Part shown: positions 1 through 6,377 of the stretch, one piece after another
Layout: each line of letters starts with the position of its first letter
Numbering within the stretch: the first letter of the stretch is position 1
NCBI GenBank assembly: GCA_017465885.1
Contig: JAFTVG010000007.1
Location: forward strand, 1-39,319
Reading direction: 5' to 3'
Source of the DNA: Clostridia bacterium
GTDB lineage: Bacteria > Bacillota > Clostridia > Oscillospirales > CAG-272
Length of the DNA: 39,319 bases
The notes under the pieces: model-generated
What the model was told of the DNA's origin: nothing
The model's database searches: none
The model's input: only the letters and a program-made list of their open reading frames with translations
Program-made: the position numbers and the translations under genes

Positions 1-222
1 GATTTCATGTGTGACGATGGGTGGTATGATATTGTGCTACTTGTTATTGATGAAAACAGCTCTGAAAAAAAGCAACTTTGTTTATGGGATGAAAATTCTC
101 AATTTGTAGCGGAAGGTCGTTGGGTGTGTTGGTCTTCAGGTGGTTTTGAATACGATGCAAAACAAAGGGCGTATGTCGAAAGCTTGAAACAGAAAATTGC
201 GGAAGGGCAATCGAATCAATAA
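1..222 (+). CDS. Hypothetical small protein, 5' end probably outside the window
   Basis: The frame is open from base 1 through an ATG at 7 to a TAA ending at 222, so the visible 71 residues may be the tail of a longer gene. No clear ribosome site can be judged because only six bases precede the ATG. The product is acidic and soluble, rich in W, E and K, with no membrane segment or signal peptide. I recognise no family. The DNA is AT-richer than the histidine operon. The gene ends 14 bp before the first copy of a GC hairpin that also follows two predicted lipoprotein genes downstream, so it sits in the same position as they do and may be the last gene of a first module. Its function is unknown. 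An immunity or accessory protein would fit the context but nothing in the sequence proves it. Confidence 0.5.
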   Translation, partial: DFMCDDGWYDIVLLVIDENSSEKKQLCLWDENSQFVAEGRWVCWSSGGFEYDAKQRAYVESLKQKIAEGQSNQ

Positions 223-236
223 ATATACGCTCACAT

Positions 237-297
237 CCCCGCCCGAAAGGGCGGGGAGAAGGATGGTTTTGACGGACGATCCTTGCCTTGCCCGACG
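237..297 (+). repeat. Hairpin repeat, copy A
   Basis: Bases 237-256 are CCCCGCCCGAAAGGGCGGGG, an 8-bp GC stem closed by a GAAA tetraloop. The hairpin plus the following 41 bases match copy B (1440-1500) at all but about five positions. A third hairpin copy stands at 2731-2750. No T tract follows, so it is not a classical intrinsic terminator, though it could stop 3' exonucleases. Confidence 0.85.
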
Positions 298-434
298 TCA
301 TCGGGGGCGGCGTGACCCTTGCATATAATGGCAACAGCGTGACCTTAAATAAGGATGCAGATGTACTTTGTAGAGATTGTTATAAGAGCATTGTAAAGTA
401 TGTTTCAGAAATGAATAGCGAGGTAGGTGAATAA
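273..434 (+). pseudogene. Gene fragment, probable remnant of a large YD-repeat/WapA-type wall protein
   Basis: A frame with no start codon is open from just after a TGA at 270-272 to a TAA at 432-434. It reads LALPDVIGGGVTLAYNGNSV and then about 28 residues with a CxxC pair (LCRDC). Its first codons (RT-x-LALPD) recur in frame in copy B of the repeat, with three synonymous changes, so this part was once coding. The VIGGGVTLAYNG stretch has the look of the region before the YP-V-IDPT motif of large Gram-positive RHS/YD-repeat wall proteins; this is recognition from memory, not a search. The stop overlaps the start region of the next lipoprotein gene, as a toxin C-terminus followed by its immunity gene would. 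It has no start of its own and is probably not expressed as is. Confidence 0.5.
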
Positions 435-435
435 A

Positions 436-1350
436 ATGAAGAATGGTAAGCTTTTTAAGAAAAATGTTGCGTTGCTTTTAGCGGTGCTGTTTCTGTGTAT
501 GAGTTTCTGTTCCTGTAATTCAGCGGTTACAACTGAGCACCCCATTGAGTCTACTCCCTCCCACAAGGAGACAGGAAACAGTTCTTTGGAATCCGATCCG
601 ACACCCTCCGAAGATCCTCCAACGCCATCGGTGGAGCCTGTGGGTCCAAATCCTTCTCCAACGCCATCGGCGGAGCCTGTGGATCCAAATCCTTCTCCTA
701 CGCATAGTTTGTCCCTAGAAAATGAAGACGTAGCTCTTAAATATATCATGATGCAAGGTGCTTTAAATGATTTTGGTGTAAATGATGTTGGTGACTATGT
801 TGATTTTTTGGCATATGGGACCCTTATGTCGGCTGATATACCAGATGGGTCTAAATCGATTTTTTATAAAACATTGGGTGGAGTAACACTAACTTGGCTT
901 ATTTTTTCGGAATGGGGATTTGTTGATAAAAACCTTATGGGAGATGAATATGAAATTGTTTTATGTTATCGGCAATCTCCAAAGGACAATTCCGATAAAG
1001 AGGATCGTTGGTTTTGCATTGAACGGGTTGATTCGCGTTACGTAAGAGGGGTCGATGGTTGGTGCTATTTGACCCTTGACATCACAGATCTTGCATTTGT
1101 GGATGTTTTGGAAGAATGGTGCGCTGAAAAGGATGAAGTGGAAGTAGACATTCAGATGTGGATTCTTTATGATGGTGAGAGTGACGGGATAATCTTTGAT
1201 TTTTATACAACCAAGGGAAAAGAAATTACCAGTGGATTTGTGGAAGGAATTTTAGAAACACCGATTGCGATTAAGATTGACAAAGAATCTTTGAGTCAGG
1301 TAAAAGAATGGATCGAAGATTTTCGTAGCGAATCTGATCAATCTGATTAA
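436..1350 (+). CDS. Predicted lipoprotein with Pro/Thr/Ser-rich linker, unknown function
   Basis: The start chosen is ATG 436, just behind TAGGTGA at 424-430; an in-frame GTG at 427 would add three residues. The protein of 304 residues has a basic N-terminus, a hydrophobic stretch (about 11-24) and a cysteine cluster F-C-S-C where C27 is the likely lipidated residue, though the lipobox is not canonical. Residues of roughly 35-85 form a low-complexity linker with repeated PTPS and DPNPSP units, which would hold the rest off the membrane. The remaining 215 residues are a mixed, acidic globular region with WFCIERVDSRYV and WCYLTLDITDL segments; I recognise no family. The base composition is clearly AT-richer than the his genes, suggesting foreign origin. 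It lies directly after a broken wall-protein fragment, so an immunity role against a polymorphic toxin is possible but unproven. Confidence 0.75.
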   Translation: MKNGKLFKKNVALLLAVLFLCMSFCSCNSAVTTEHPIESTPSHKETGNSSLESDPTPSEDPPTPSVEPVGPNPSPTPSAEPVDPNPSPTHSLSLENEDVALKYIMMQGALNDFGVNDVGDYVDFLAYGTLMSADIPDGSKSIFYKTLGGVTLTWLIFSEWGFVDKNLMGDEYEIVLCYRQSPKDNSDKEDRWFCIERVDSRYVRGVDGWCYLTLDITDLAFVDVLEEWCAEKDEVEVDIQMWILYDGESDGIIFDFYTTKGKEITSGFVEGILETPIAIKIDKESLSQVKEWIEDFRSESDQSD

Positions 1351-1388
1351 ACTTAAAAATACCTTCTCCTTTACTCTGAACAGGGGCT

Positions 1389-1433
1389 TTTCATCGGCAG
1401 ATTAACGACTATGCGGACAGTTTGATTCATTGA
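1389..1433 (+). pseudogene. Orphan 3' end of a paralogue of the 1861-2724 lipoprotein gene
   Basis: The frame ending at TGA 1431-1433 reads QINDYADSLIH, and the intact gene ends QINDYADSLTN at 2724. Bases 1394-1460 match 2685-2751 without gaps at about 61 of 67 positions, and this includes the hairpin seven bases after the stop. Nothing upstream of 1389 matches the intact gene, so only the tail of a former second copy survives. Confidence 0.7.
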
Positions 1434-1439
1434 TCCAAT

Positions 1440-1500
1440 CCCCGCCCGAAAGGGCGGGGAGCAGGATGGTTTTGACGGACGAGCCTTGCTCTGCCTGACG
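1440..1500 (+). repeat. Hairpin repeat, copy B
   Basis: The hairpin occupies 1440-1459 and is identical to copies A and C. The 41 bases after it match copy A with about five differences, of which gcc/gct, ttg/ctg and ccc/cct are synonymous in the frame reading LALPD. After base 1500 the two copies enter different parts of the apparent parent protein. Confidence 0.85.
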
Positions 1501-1850
1501 CCCCACCGCCGACACCGAGGAAAAGATCCTGATCTCCGACACCTGGGTGTACGATGCGGCGGGCAACTTTGAGAAGGGCACCCTCACCGTCACCCCCGCG
1601 AAAGCAGGGCTCTACCTGCTCACCGTCGGCGCCTCCGTGGACTTCCTCACCGACGAAAATACCGTTTATCCTGTGTATATTGATCCTACGCTGACCGTCA
1701 ACAGCGGAACCGATTATATCGAGAATACCACCATTTTGTTTAAATAATGCAACTGTTCAATCATTTATCATCCAGTTGATTGATAACAACCCGTCTGTGA
1801 ATTTGTCTGTTTATGATAATAAAATAACAGAAAATCTTCCTACAGAGTAA
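1501..1850 (+). pseudogene. Fragment of a YD-repeat/WapA-like wall protein with a frame change
   Basis: There is no usable start: the frame opens just after a TGA at 1498-1500. It reads TEEKILISDTWVYDAAGNFE, then a beta-rich stretch, then VYPVYIDPTLTVNSG and IENTTILFK before a TAA at 1745-1747. The YPVYIDPT motif is typical of the region that precedes the repeats in large Gram-positive RHS/WapA-type proteins (family knowledge, not searched). In the next frame (from 1746) the reading continues NATVQSFIIQLIDNNPSVN to a TAA at 1848-1850, which suggests a one-base frameshift in an originally continuous tail. The end lies ten bases before the next lipoprotein gene, with AAGGAGTG between them, repeating the fragment-then-lipoprotein order seen at 273-436. 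A GTG at 1547 could start a 66-residue product but has no ribosome site. Confidence 0.6.
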
Positions 1851-1860
1851 GGAGTGAACT

Positions 1861-2724
1861 ATGATAAGTATTAAAAGAGTTATGTACACTTTTTTGTTGT
1901 TTTTACTTTCCGCTTCTATGCTTTTGTTTCCATCTTGCGAGGCGCAGGAGCTTGCCGCGGGCGGTTTTTTGGCGTTGGTGCGCGCGCAGAGCGAGGCGCC
2001 CCTTGGCTTTACCGTGAAGGAAACGGAAAAATATGCCGAGTACAGGCTGTATGATCCGAATCTGTCCTACCTCAGCACCTCTGCATTCTTTAATGGAAAG
2101 GTGAAAGAGGAGGGCACGCTCAAACTAACCTATTATAAAACAATCAAGGATGCTGACGAAGTAGCTTTTGCGGCGGCACTTTGGCGTGACTACACTCCTC
2201 TTGATGAGGTGTCGTTGCGTAGATTCGTGGCTCAAAATCCAGAAAGCTATGTTTGTGTGATCGACGAGTGGACGGTCAAGGAGCTTCAGCTTTGTTTGGA
2301 AGAGCCCGAGGATCGCTTGCAGACAGGCGATGGCGTGAAGCGCGAAGCATCGGTTTACGATAATCTTCCTGCGAAAAACGGCAAAGCCGCTGTGGTGAAG
2401 GGTGTCTCTTCTGCTGAAGAATTTGAGCAGATCAGAACAGCTCGACAGTCTGTGCCCGAGGCGTATCGTACGGGCACCGATCCGCTTAAAAACGGTGATT
2501 CGCGTATATACGTTAGAGTATGTTTTGAGGAATGCGAAGGAATCGTATGGGAGGCACCTGTTTGGATCAGAGATACCGATGAAGGCAGGATTATCGCCGC
2601 AGAAATGACCTACCCCTCTGCAGATGCGGATGGAAAGGGGGTACCCGAAGAAACGATCCTGATTCCCAACGACACCAAGCTTTATCAGCAGATTAACGAC
2701 TATGCGGACAGTCTGACAAATTGA
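1861..2724 (+). CDS. Predicted lipoprotein, unknown function
   Basis: ATG 1861 follows AAGGAGTG at 1849-1856. The 287-residue protein has a hydrophobic signal (about 7-22) and a lipobox-like L-F-P-S-C with C26 as the lipid site. The mature part is a soluble mixed alpha/beta region with segments such as YAEYRLYDPNLSYLS and CVIDEWTVKELQLCLEE, and an acidic tail QINDYADSLTN. I recognise no family. Hairpin copy C follows seven bases after the stop. An orphan copy of the tail occurs at 1389-1433, so this gene family was present at least twice here. It directly follows a broken wall-protein fragment, so it could be an immunity lipoprotein kept after its toxin decayed. This is inference from position only. 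Confidence 0.75.
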   Translation: MISIKRVMYTFLLFLLSASMLLFPSCEAQELAAGGFLALVRAQSEAPLGFTVKETEKYAEYRLYDPNLSYLSTSAFFNGKVKEEGTLKLTYYKTIKDADEVAFAAALWRDYTPLDEVSLRRFVAQNPESYVCVIDEWTVKELQLCLEEPEDRLQTGDGVKREASVYDNLPAKNGKAAVVKGVSSAEEFEQIRTARQSVPEAYRTGTDPLKNGDSRIYVRVCFEECEGIVWEAPVWIRDTDEGRIIAAEMTYPSADADGKGVPEETILIPNDTKLYQQINDYADSLTN

Positions 2725-2730
2725 TCTAAT

Positions 2731-2750
2731 CCCCGCCCGAAAGGGCGGGG
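2731..2750 (+). repeat. Hairpin repeat, copy C
   Basis: The sequence is the same 20-nt stem-loop as 237-256 and 1440-1459, seven bases after the lipoprotein stop. The extra 41 bases shared by copies A and B are absent here; the next bases are AGGAGTCTCG. This copy marks the right edge of the module array. Confidence 0.85.
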
Positions 2751-2806
2751 AGGAGTCTCGTTCAAATTAAAAAACAAAACAAGATAATTGACCAAAAACG
2801 CTCCGT

Positions 2807-2854
2807 CCCTCGGGCACTATGTTCTTTGGAGCATACTGCCCGAGGGCATTTTTT
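2807..2854 (+). terminator. Intrinsic terminator upstream of the his promoter
   Basis: CCCTCGGGCA (2807-2816) pairs with TGCCCGAGGG (2837-2846). The stem continues inward TATG/CATA after one C-C mismatch, and six T follow at 2849-2854. The minus strand also has a T run (AAAAA at 2794-2798), so it can act both ways. It isolates the his operon from the lipoprotein module. Confidence 0.75.
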
Positions 2855-2938
2855 GTCCTTGGGCAGAGCAGGGCGGTGCCGCTTTTTTTGCTCGTTTAAA
2901 AAAGCAGAATAAAATATGAAAAAAATATGAAAAAGCTA

Positions 2939-2967
2939 TTGACTTTAGCGAAGTAAAGTGGTACTAT
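2939..2967 (+). promoter_or_regulatory. Promoter of the histidine operon
   Basis: TTGACT (2939-2944), a 17-bp spacer and TACTAT (2962-2967) make a near-consensus sigma-A promoter, about 50 bp upstream of the regulator gene. Confidence 0.85.
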
Positions 2968-2994
2968 GTGAAAGTACATTTTAAAGGGTACTTT
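2961..2994 (+). promoter_or_regulatory. Putative operator for the TrpR-type regulator
   Basis: GTACT (2961-2965), AGTAC (2973-2977) and GTACT (2988-2992) form two overlapping inverted repeats; the second extends to AAAGTAC/GTACTTT. The first covers the -10 box. The half-site resembles the GTACT half of the trp operator bound by TrpR, and the next gene encodes a TrpR-family protein. Direct binding is inferred. Confidence 0.5.
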
Positions 2995-3020
2995 TTGAAT
3001 TTTGAAAGGACGGTCAGCCC

Positions 3021-3323
3021 ATGGTAAGTTTTCATTCGGAATCGCTGGATCGGCTGTTTGAAGCCATCTTGACGTTGGAGGATAAAGAGCAATGCTACGC
3101 CTTTTTTGAGGATCTTTGCACCATCAAGGAGCTGCAGGATCTGTCACAGCGTATGGACGTGGCGTATCTGCTTGACAAGGGGATGAACTATCAGCAGATC
3201 TCAAAGGAGGTCAACGTAAGCACCGCCACCATCAGCCGTGTGAACAAGTGTCTTGCCTACGGAAGCGGAGGCTACAAGCGCGCCCTTGAGCGTCTTAACG
3301 CCCAGGGGACAGAGGAGGATTAA
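3021..3323 (+). CDS. yerC: TrpR/YerC-family regulator, probable histidine-operon repressor
   Basis: ATG 3021 sits behind GAAAGGACGG. The 100-residue product has the usual size of the YerC/YecD branch of the TrpR superfamily. The core LCTIKELQDLSQRMDVAYLL (about 35-54) is the family signature, and residues of about 55-79 form the helix-turn-helix (YQQISKEVNVSTATISRV). It is the first gene of the his operon, three bases before hisZ, and a palindrome lies over the promoter. TrpR-type proteins bind DNA as dimers with a small ligand as co-repressor. From memory, comparative studies have proposed a TrpR-family histidine regulator (HisR) in Firmicutes; the context here fits such a role, with histidine as the likely effector (inference). 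Autoregulation is implied because its gene is inside the operon. Confidence 0.85.
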   Translation: MVSFHSESLDRLFEAILTLEDKEQCYAFFEDLCTIKELQDLSQRMDVAYLLDKGMNYQQISKEVNVSTATISRVNKCLAYGSGGYKRALERLNAQGTEED

Positions 3324-3326
3324 AGA

Positions 3327-4445
3327 ATGAACAACCGTATTTTCGCAGGATTTGAAGAAAAGGTCACCTTTGCGCTGCGCGACCTGTTTTCATCCTACGG
3401 ATATTCCAGATATAAAATGAGCCGTTTTGAGGAATATGATCTGTACGTGAGAAACAAGGACTTCCTCATTTCCGACAGCGTGATCACCTTCACCGACACC
3501 AACGGAAAGCTGATGGCGTTGAAGCCCGACGTGACCCTTTCCATCATCAAAAACGGCAAGGACGGGCAGGGAAGCGTGGAAAAGGTCTACTATAACGAAA
3601 ACGTCTATCGCGTTTCGGGCGGCAGCCACGGCTACAAGGAGATCATGCAGGTGGGGCTTGAATGCATCGGCGAGATCGACGGCTACTGCTCCTACGAGGT
3701 GCTCTATCTTGCCGCAAAGAGCCTGCTTGCCATTTCGCCTGACTGCGTGCTGGATCTCTCCCATCTGGGCTTTATCAACGAGGTCTTTAAGGGGGTCGGT
3801 CTTGATCCCGCTTACAGAGGAGCGGCGCTTTCTCTCATCGGGGAAAAGAACCTGCACGAGCTGATGTCTCTTTGCGAGGAGGCAGGGCTTTCGGAGGAAA
3901 ACGCCCGCAGGATCAAGAAGCTGATCACCCTTTACGGTGCGCCCGAGGAGGTGCTTCCAAGGCTCAAGGAGACCTTCGGCGGCATTTGCGATCTGTCCTC
4001 CATTGAGGAGCTTGAGGAAACGGTGGCTCTCTTCGATCCCGAAACGAGAAGCATCCTGCGCATTGATTTTTCTGTGGTCAACGACGTGCGCTATTATAAC
4101 GGCACCGTCTTCAAGGGTTTCGTCAAGGACGTGCCCGTGGGGGTGCTTTCGGGGGGCAGATACGACAAGCTCCTTGAAAAGTTTGGCAGAAAAGCGGGCG
4201 CCATCGGCTTTGCCGTCTATCTTGACGCGTTGGAGCGGATGGAGGATCTGCGTCCCTTCGACGTGGACGTTCTGCTTTTATACGGTGAAAAAGAGGATCT
4301 TGCCACCGTGAGAATGTGGGCAAAAGATCTGATGCAAAGCGGCAAGAGCGTGCAGGTTCAGCGGGCGATCCCCGAGGATCTGCGCTATCAAAAGCTGATG
4401 AAGATTGAGGAAGGGAGGCTGATCCTGCTTGAAGAATATGCTTAA
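3327..4445 (+). CDS. hisZ: ATP phosphoribosyltransferase regulatory subunit HisZ
   Basis: HisZ is a catalytically inactive relative of histidyl-tRNA synthetase that is required by short-form HisG and carries histidine feedback control. The 372 residues show class II synthetase-like motifs: ALKPDVTLSIIKN (about 65-77, the motif 2 region) and LSGGRYDKLLEKFGRKAGAIGFA (about 272-294) in motif 3. A C-terminal alpha/beta region (about 310-372) resembles an anticodon-binding-type fold. The HisRS-specific arginine-rich ATP site and the length of a true HisRS (about 420) are lacking. It starts three bases after the regulator and overlaps the start of hisG. The adjacent hisG is the short form without the C-terminal regulatory domain, so the pair is self-consistent. 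Confidence 0.93.
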   Translation: MNNRIFAGFEEKVTFALRDLFSSYGYSRYKMSRFEEYDLYVRNKDFLISDSVITFTDTNGKLMALKPDVTLSIIKNGKDGQGSVEKVYYNENVYRVSGGSHGYKEIMQVGLECIGEIDGYCSYEVLYLAAKSLLAISPDCVLDLSHLGFINEVFKGVGLDPAYRGAALSLIGEKNLHELMSLCEEAGLSEENARRIKKLITLYGAPEEVLPRLKETFGGICDLSSIEELEETVALFDPETRSILRIDFSVVNDVRYYNGTVFKGFVKDVPVGVLSGGRYDKLLEKFGRKAGAIGFAVYLDALERMEDLRPFDVDVLLLYGEKEDLATVRMWAKDLMQSGKSVQVQRAIPEDLRYQKLMKIEEGRLILLEEYA

Positions 4446-5070
4446 CGTGGCTCTGCCCAAGGGCAGACTCGGCGAAAAGGTATACGCCATTTTTGAATCG
4501 GCAGGTTTCCCCTGTCCCTCCATCAAGGAGCAGAACAGAAAGCTGATCTTTGAAAACGAGGAGTGTGCCGTCAGATATTTCTGGGTCAAGCCCTCCGACG
4601 TTGCCATCTACGTGGAACGAGGCGCGGCGGACATCGGCGTGGCGGGCAAGGACATTTTGCTGGAATACCGTCCCGACGTGTACGAGCTTTTTGACTTAAA
4701 CATCGGCAAATGCCGTATGGCGGTGGCGGCAAAGAAGGACTTCCGCGACGATCCCACCAAGACCCTGCGGGTCGCCACCAAATTCTCCCGCATTGCAGGA
4801 GAATACTACGCCTCTATCGGCAGAGAGATCGATATCATCCACTTAAACGGCTCCATTGAGATCGCCCCCATCTTGGGGCTTTCCGACGTGATCGTGGATA
4901 TCGTGGAAACGGGTACCACCTTAAAGGAGAACGATCTGGAGGTAAAGGAGACCATCGTGCCCATTAGCGCAAGACTCATTGCCAACAAAACGGGCTTCAA
5001 GTTCAAGACCGAGCAGATCACCCGTATTATGGACGAAATGAAAAAGCAGTGCGGAGAAAATAAGCAATGA
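4438..5070 (+). CDS. hisG: ATP phosphoribosyltransferase catalytic subunit, short form
   Basis: HisG joins ATP and PRPP to phosphoribosyl-ATP, the committed step of histidine synthesis. With 210 residues it is the short form, active only with HisZ. Motifs: ALPKGRLGEKV near the N-terminus, GVAGKDILLEY in the middle, and the PRPP loop DIVETGTTLKEN (about 159-170). ATG 4438 overlaps the hisZ stop (4443-4445) and suggests translational coupling. A TTG at 4429 is an alternative, and the GGGAGG at 4413-4418 is better spaced for it, which would add MKN. The end overlaps hisD by ATGA. The C-terminal ACT-like regulatory domain of long HisG is absent, as expected. Confidence 0.94.
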   Translation: MLNVALPKGRLGEKVYAIFESAGFPCPSIKEQNRKLIFENEECAVRYFWVKPSDVAIYVERGAADIGVAGKDILLEYRPDVYELFDLNIGKCRMAVAAKKDFRDDPTKTLRVATKFSRIAGEYYASIGREIDIIHLNGSIEIAPILGLSDVIVDIVETGTTLKENDLEVKETIVPISARLIANKTGFKFKTEQITRIMDEMKKQCGENKQ

Positions 5071-6344
5071 TCAAGATTATGAAATACGGCGAAGTGCCCG
5101 CAAGCGAGGTCTTCGCAAGAGCTGTCCCCGCGGTAAACGTGGCGGACGTGGTTGCCGATATTATTGAAAACGTGAAAACCGGGGGCGATAAGGCGGTGCT
5201 TGAATACTGCGCCCGCTTTGACGGAGCGACGCTTGAAAGCCTGCAGGTGAGCCCGGAGGAGATGGACGAGGCGGTAGCACAGGTCTCCGAGGAATTTTTT
5301 GAGGTGCTTTCTCTTGCCGCAGAAAACATCCGTGCCTTCCACGAAAAGCAGGTAAGAAACGGCTTCATCCTCAATAACCGCAGAGGCATCGTGATGGGGC
5401 AGAAGGTCATCCCCGTGGATAGAGCCGGTCTTTACGTTCCCGGCGGTACTGCCGCATATCCCTCCACCGTCTTAATGGACGCCATTCCCGCAAAGATCGC
5501 GGGCGTGGGGGAGGTGGTGATGGTCAGCCCTCCGAACAAGGAAGGGAAGATCAATCCTGTCATTCTTGCCGCGGCAAGGGTCGCAGGGGTAGACAAGATC
5601 TTCAAGGTGGGCGGCGCGCAGGCGATCGCCGCACTGGCATACGGCACCGAAAGTATTCCCCGCGTAGATAAGATCGTAGGCCCCGGAAACGCCTTTGTGG
5701 CAGAAGCCAAAAAGCAGGTCTACGGTCAGGTATCCATCGATATGATCGCAGGACCCAGCGAGATCCTGATCGTGGCAGACGGAAAATCCAATCCCCGTCA
5801 CGTTGCCGCAGATCTTCTTTCTCAGGCGGAGCACGACAAGCTGGCAAGTGCAGTGCTGGTCACCGATTCTTACGAGCTGGCGCAGGATGTCAGCCGAGAG
5901 ATCGAAAGACAGATCCCCCTGCTTGAAAGAAAAGAGATCGCCAGAGCCTCCATTGACAGTAACGGCAAGATCATCGTGGCAGACGATCTGATGAAGGCAA
6001 TAGATATTTCAAACGAGATCGCCCCCGAGCATCTTGAGCTTTGCGTGGACAATCCCTTCGACTATCTTGATGCCATCCGCCACGCAGGCTCCATCTTTAT
6101 GGGCAGAAACTGCCCCGAGGCGCTGGGCGACTATCTGGCAGGCCCCAACCACACCCTGCCCACGGGCGGCACGGCGCGCTTCTCCAGCCCCCTTTCGGTG
6201 GACGATTTCGTAAAGAAGACCCAGTATACCTATTTCACCGCCGACTCCCTTGCGAAGGTGGCGGATAAGGTGGCACTCTTCGCCACAAAAGAAGGCTTGA
6301 CGGCACACGCAAAGAGCGCCACGGTGCGCACCGAAAAGGAATAA
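5067..6344 (+). CDS. hisD: Histidinol dehydrogenase
   Basis: HisD oxidises L-histidinol to L-histidine in two NAD-dependent steps and uses a zinc ion. The 425 residues match the usual length. Motifs: PGGTAAYPSTVLMDAIPAKI (about 131-150), the signature KIVGPGNAFVAEAKKQVYG (about 206-224), DMIAGPSEILIVAD (about 228-241), the zinc/catalytic QAEHD (about 256-260), the catalytic APEHLE (about 319-324) and GPNHTLPTGGTARFSSPLSV (about 360-379). The start overlaps the hisG stop as ATGA, so the two are translationally coupled. It is complete, with no missing key residue that I can see. Confidence 0.96.
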   Translation: MIKIMKYGEVPASEVFARAVPAVNVADVVADIIENVKTGGDKAVLEYCARFDGATLESLQVSPEEMDEAVAQVSEEFFEVLSLAAENIRAFHEKQVRNGFILNNRRGIVMGQKVIPVDRAGLYVPGGTAAYPSTVLMDAIPAKIAGVGEVVMVSPPNKEGKINPVILAAARVAGVDKIFKVGGAQAIAALAYGTESIPRVDKIVGPGNAFVAEAKKQVYGQVSIDMIAGPSEILIVADGKSNPRHVAADLLSQAEHDKLASAVLVTDSYELAQDVSREIERQIPLLERKEIARASIDSNGKIIVADDLMKAIDISNEIAPEHLELCVDNPFDYLDAIRHAGSIFMGRNCPEALGDYLAGPNHTLPTGGTARFSSPLSVDDFVKKTQYTYFTADSLAKVADKVALFATKEGLTAHAKSATVRTEKE

Positions 6345-6377
6345 CCAAAAGGATCCGCAAAGGGCGGAAAAAGGAAT

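Noticed and set aside
1402..1593. 63-residue minus-strand frame over hairpin copy B
   Set aside because: It crosses the hairpin and two unrelated gene remnants and has no start signal.
2801..2895. T-box-like words (CGTCCCT and AGGGCGGTGCCGC) upstream of the his operon
   Set aside because: The words occur in the wrong order for a T-box, there is no room for a stem I with specifier loop between the lipoprotein gene and the hairpin, and the his promoter lies downstream of them at 2939.
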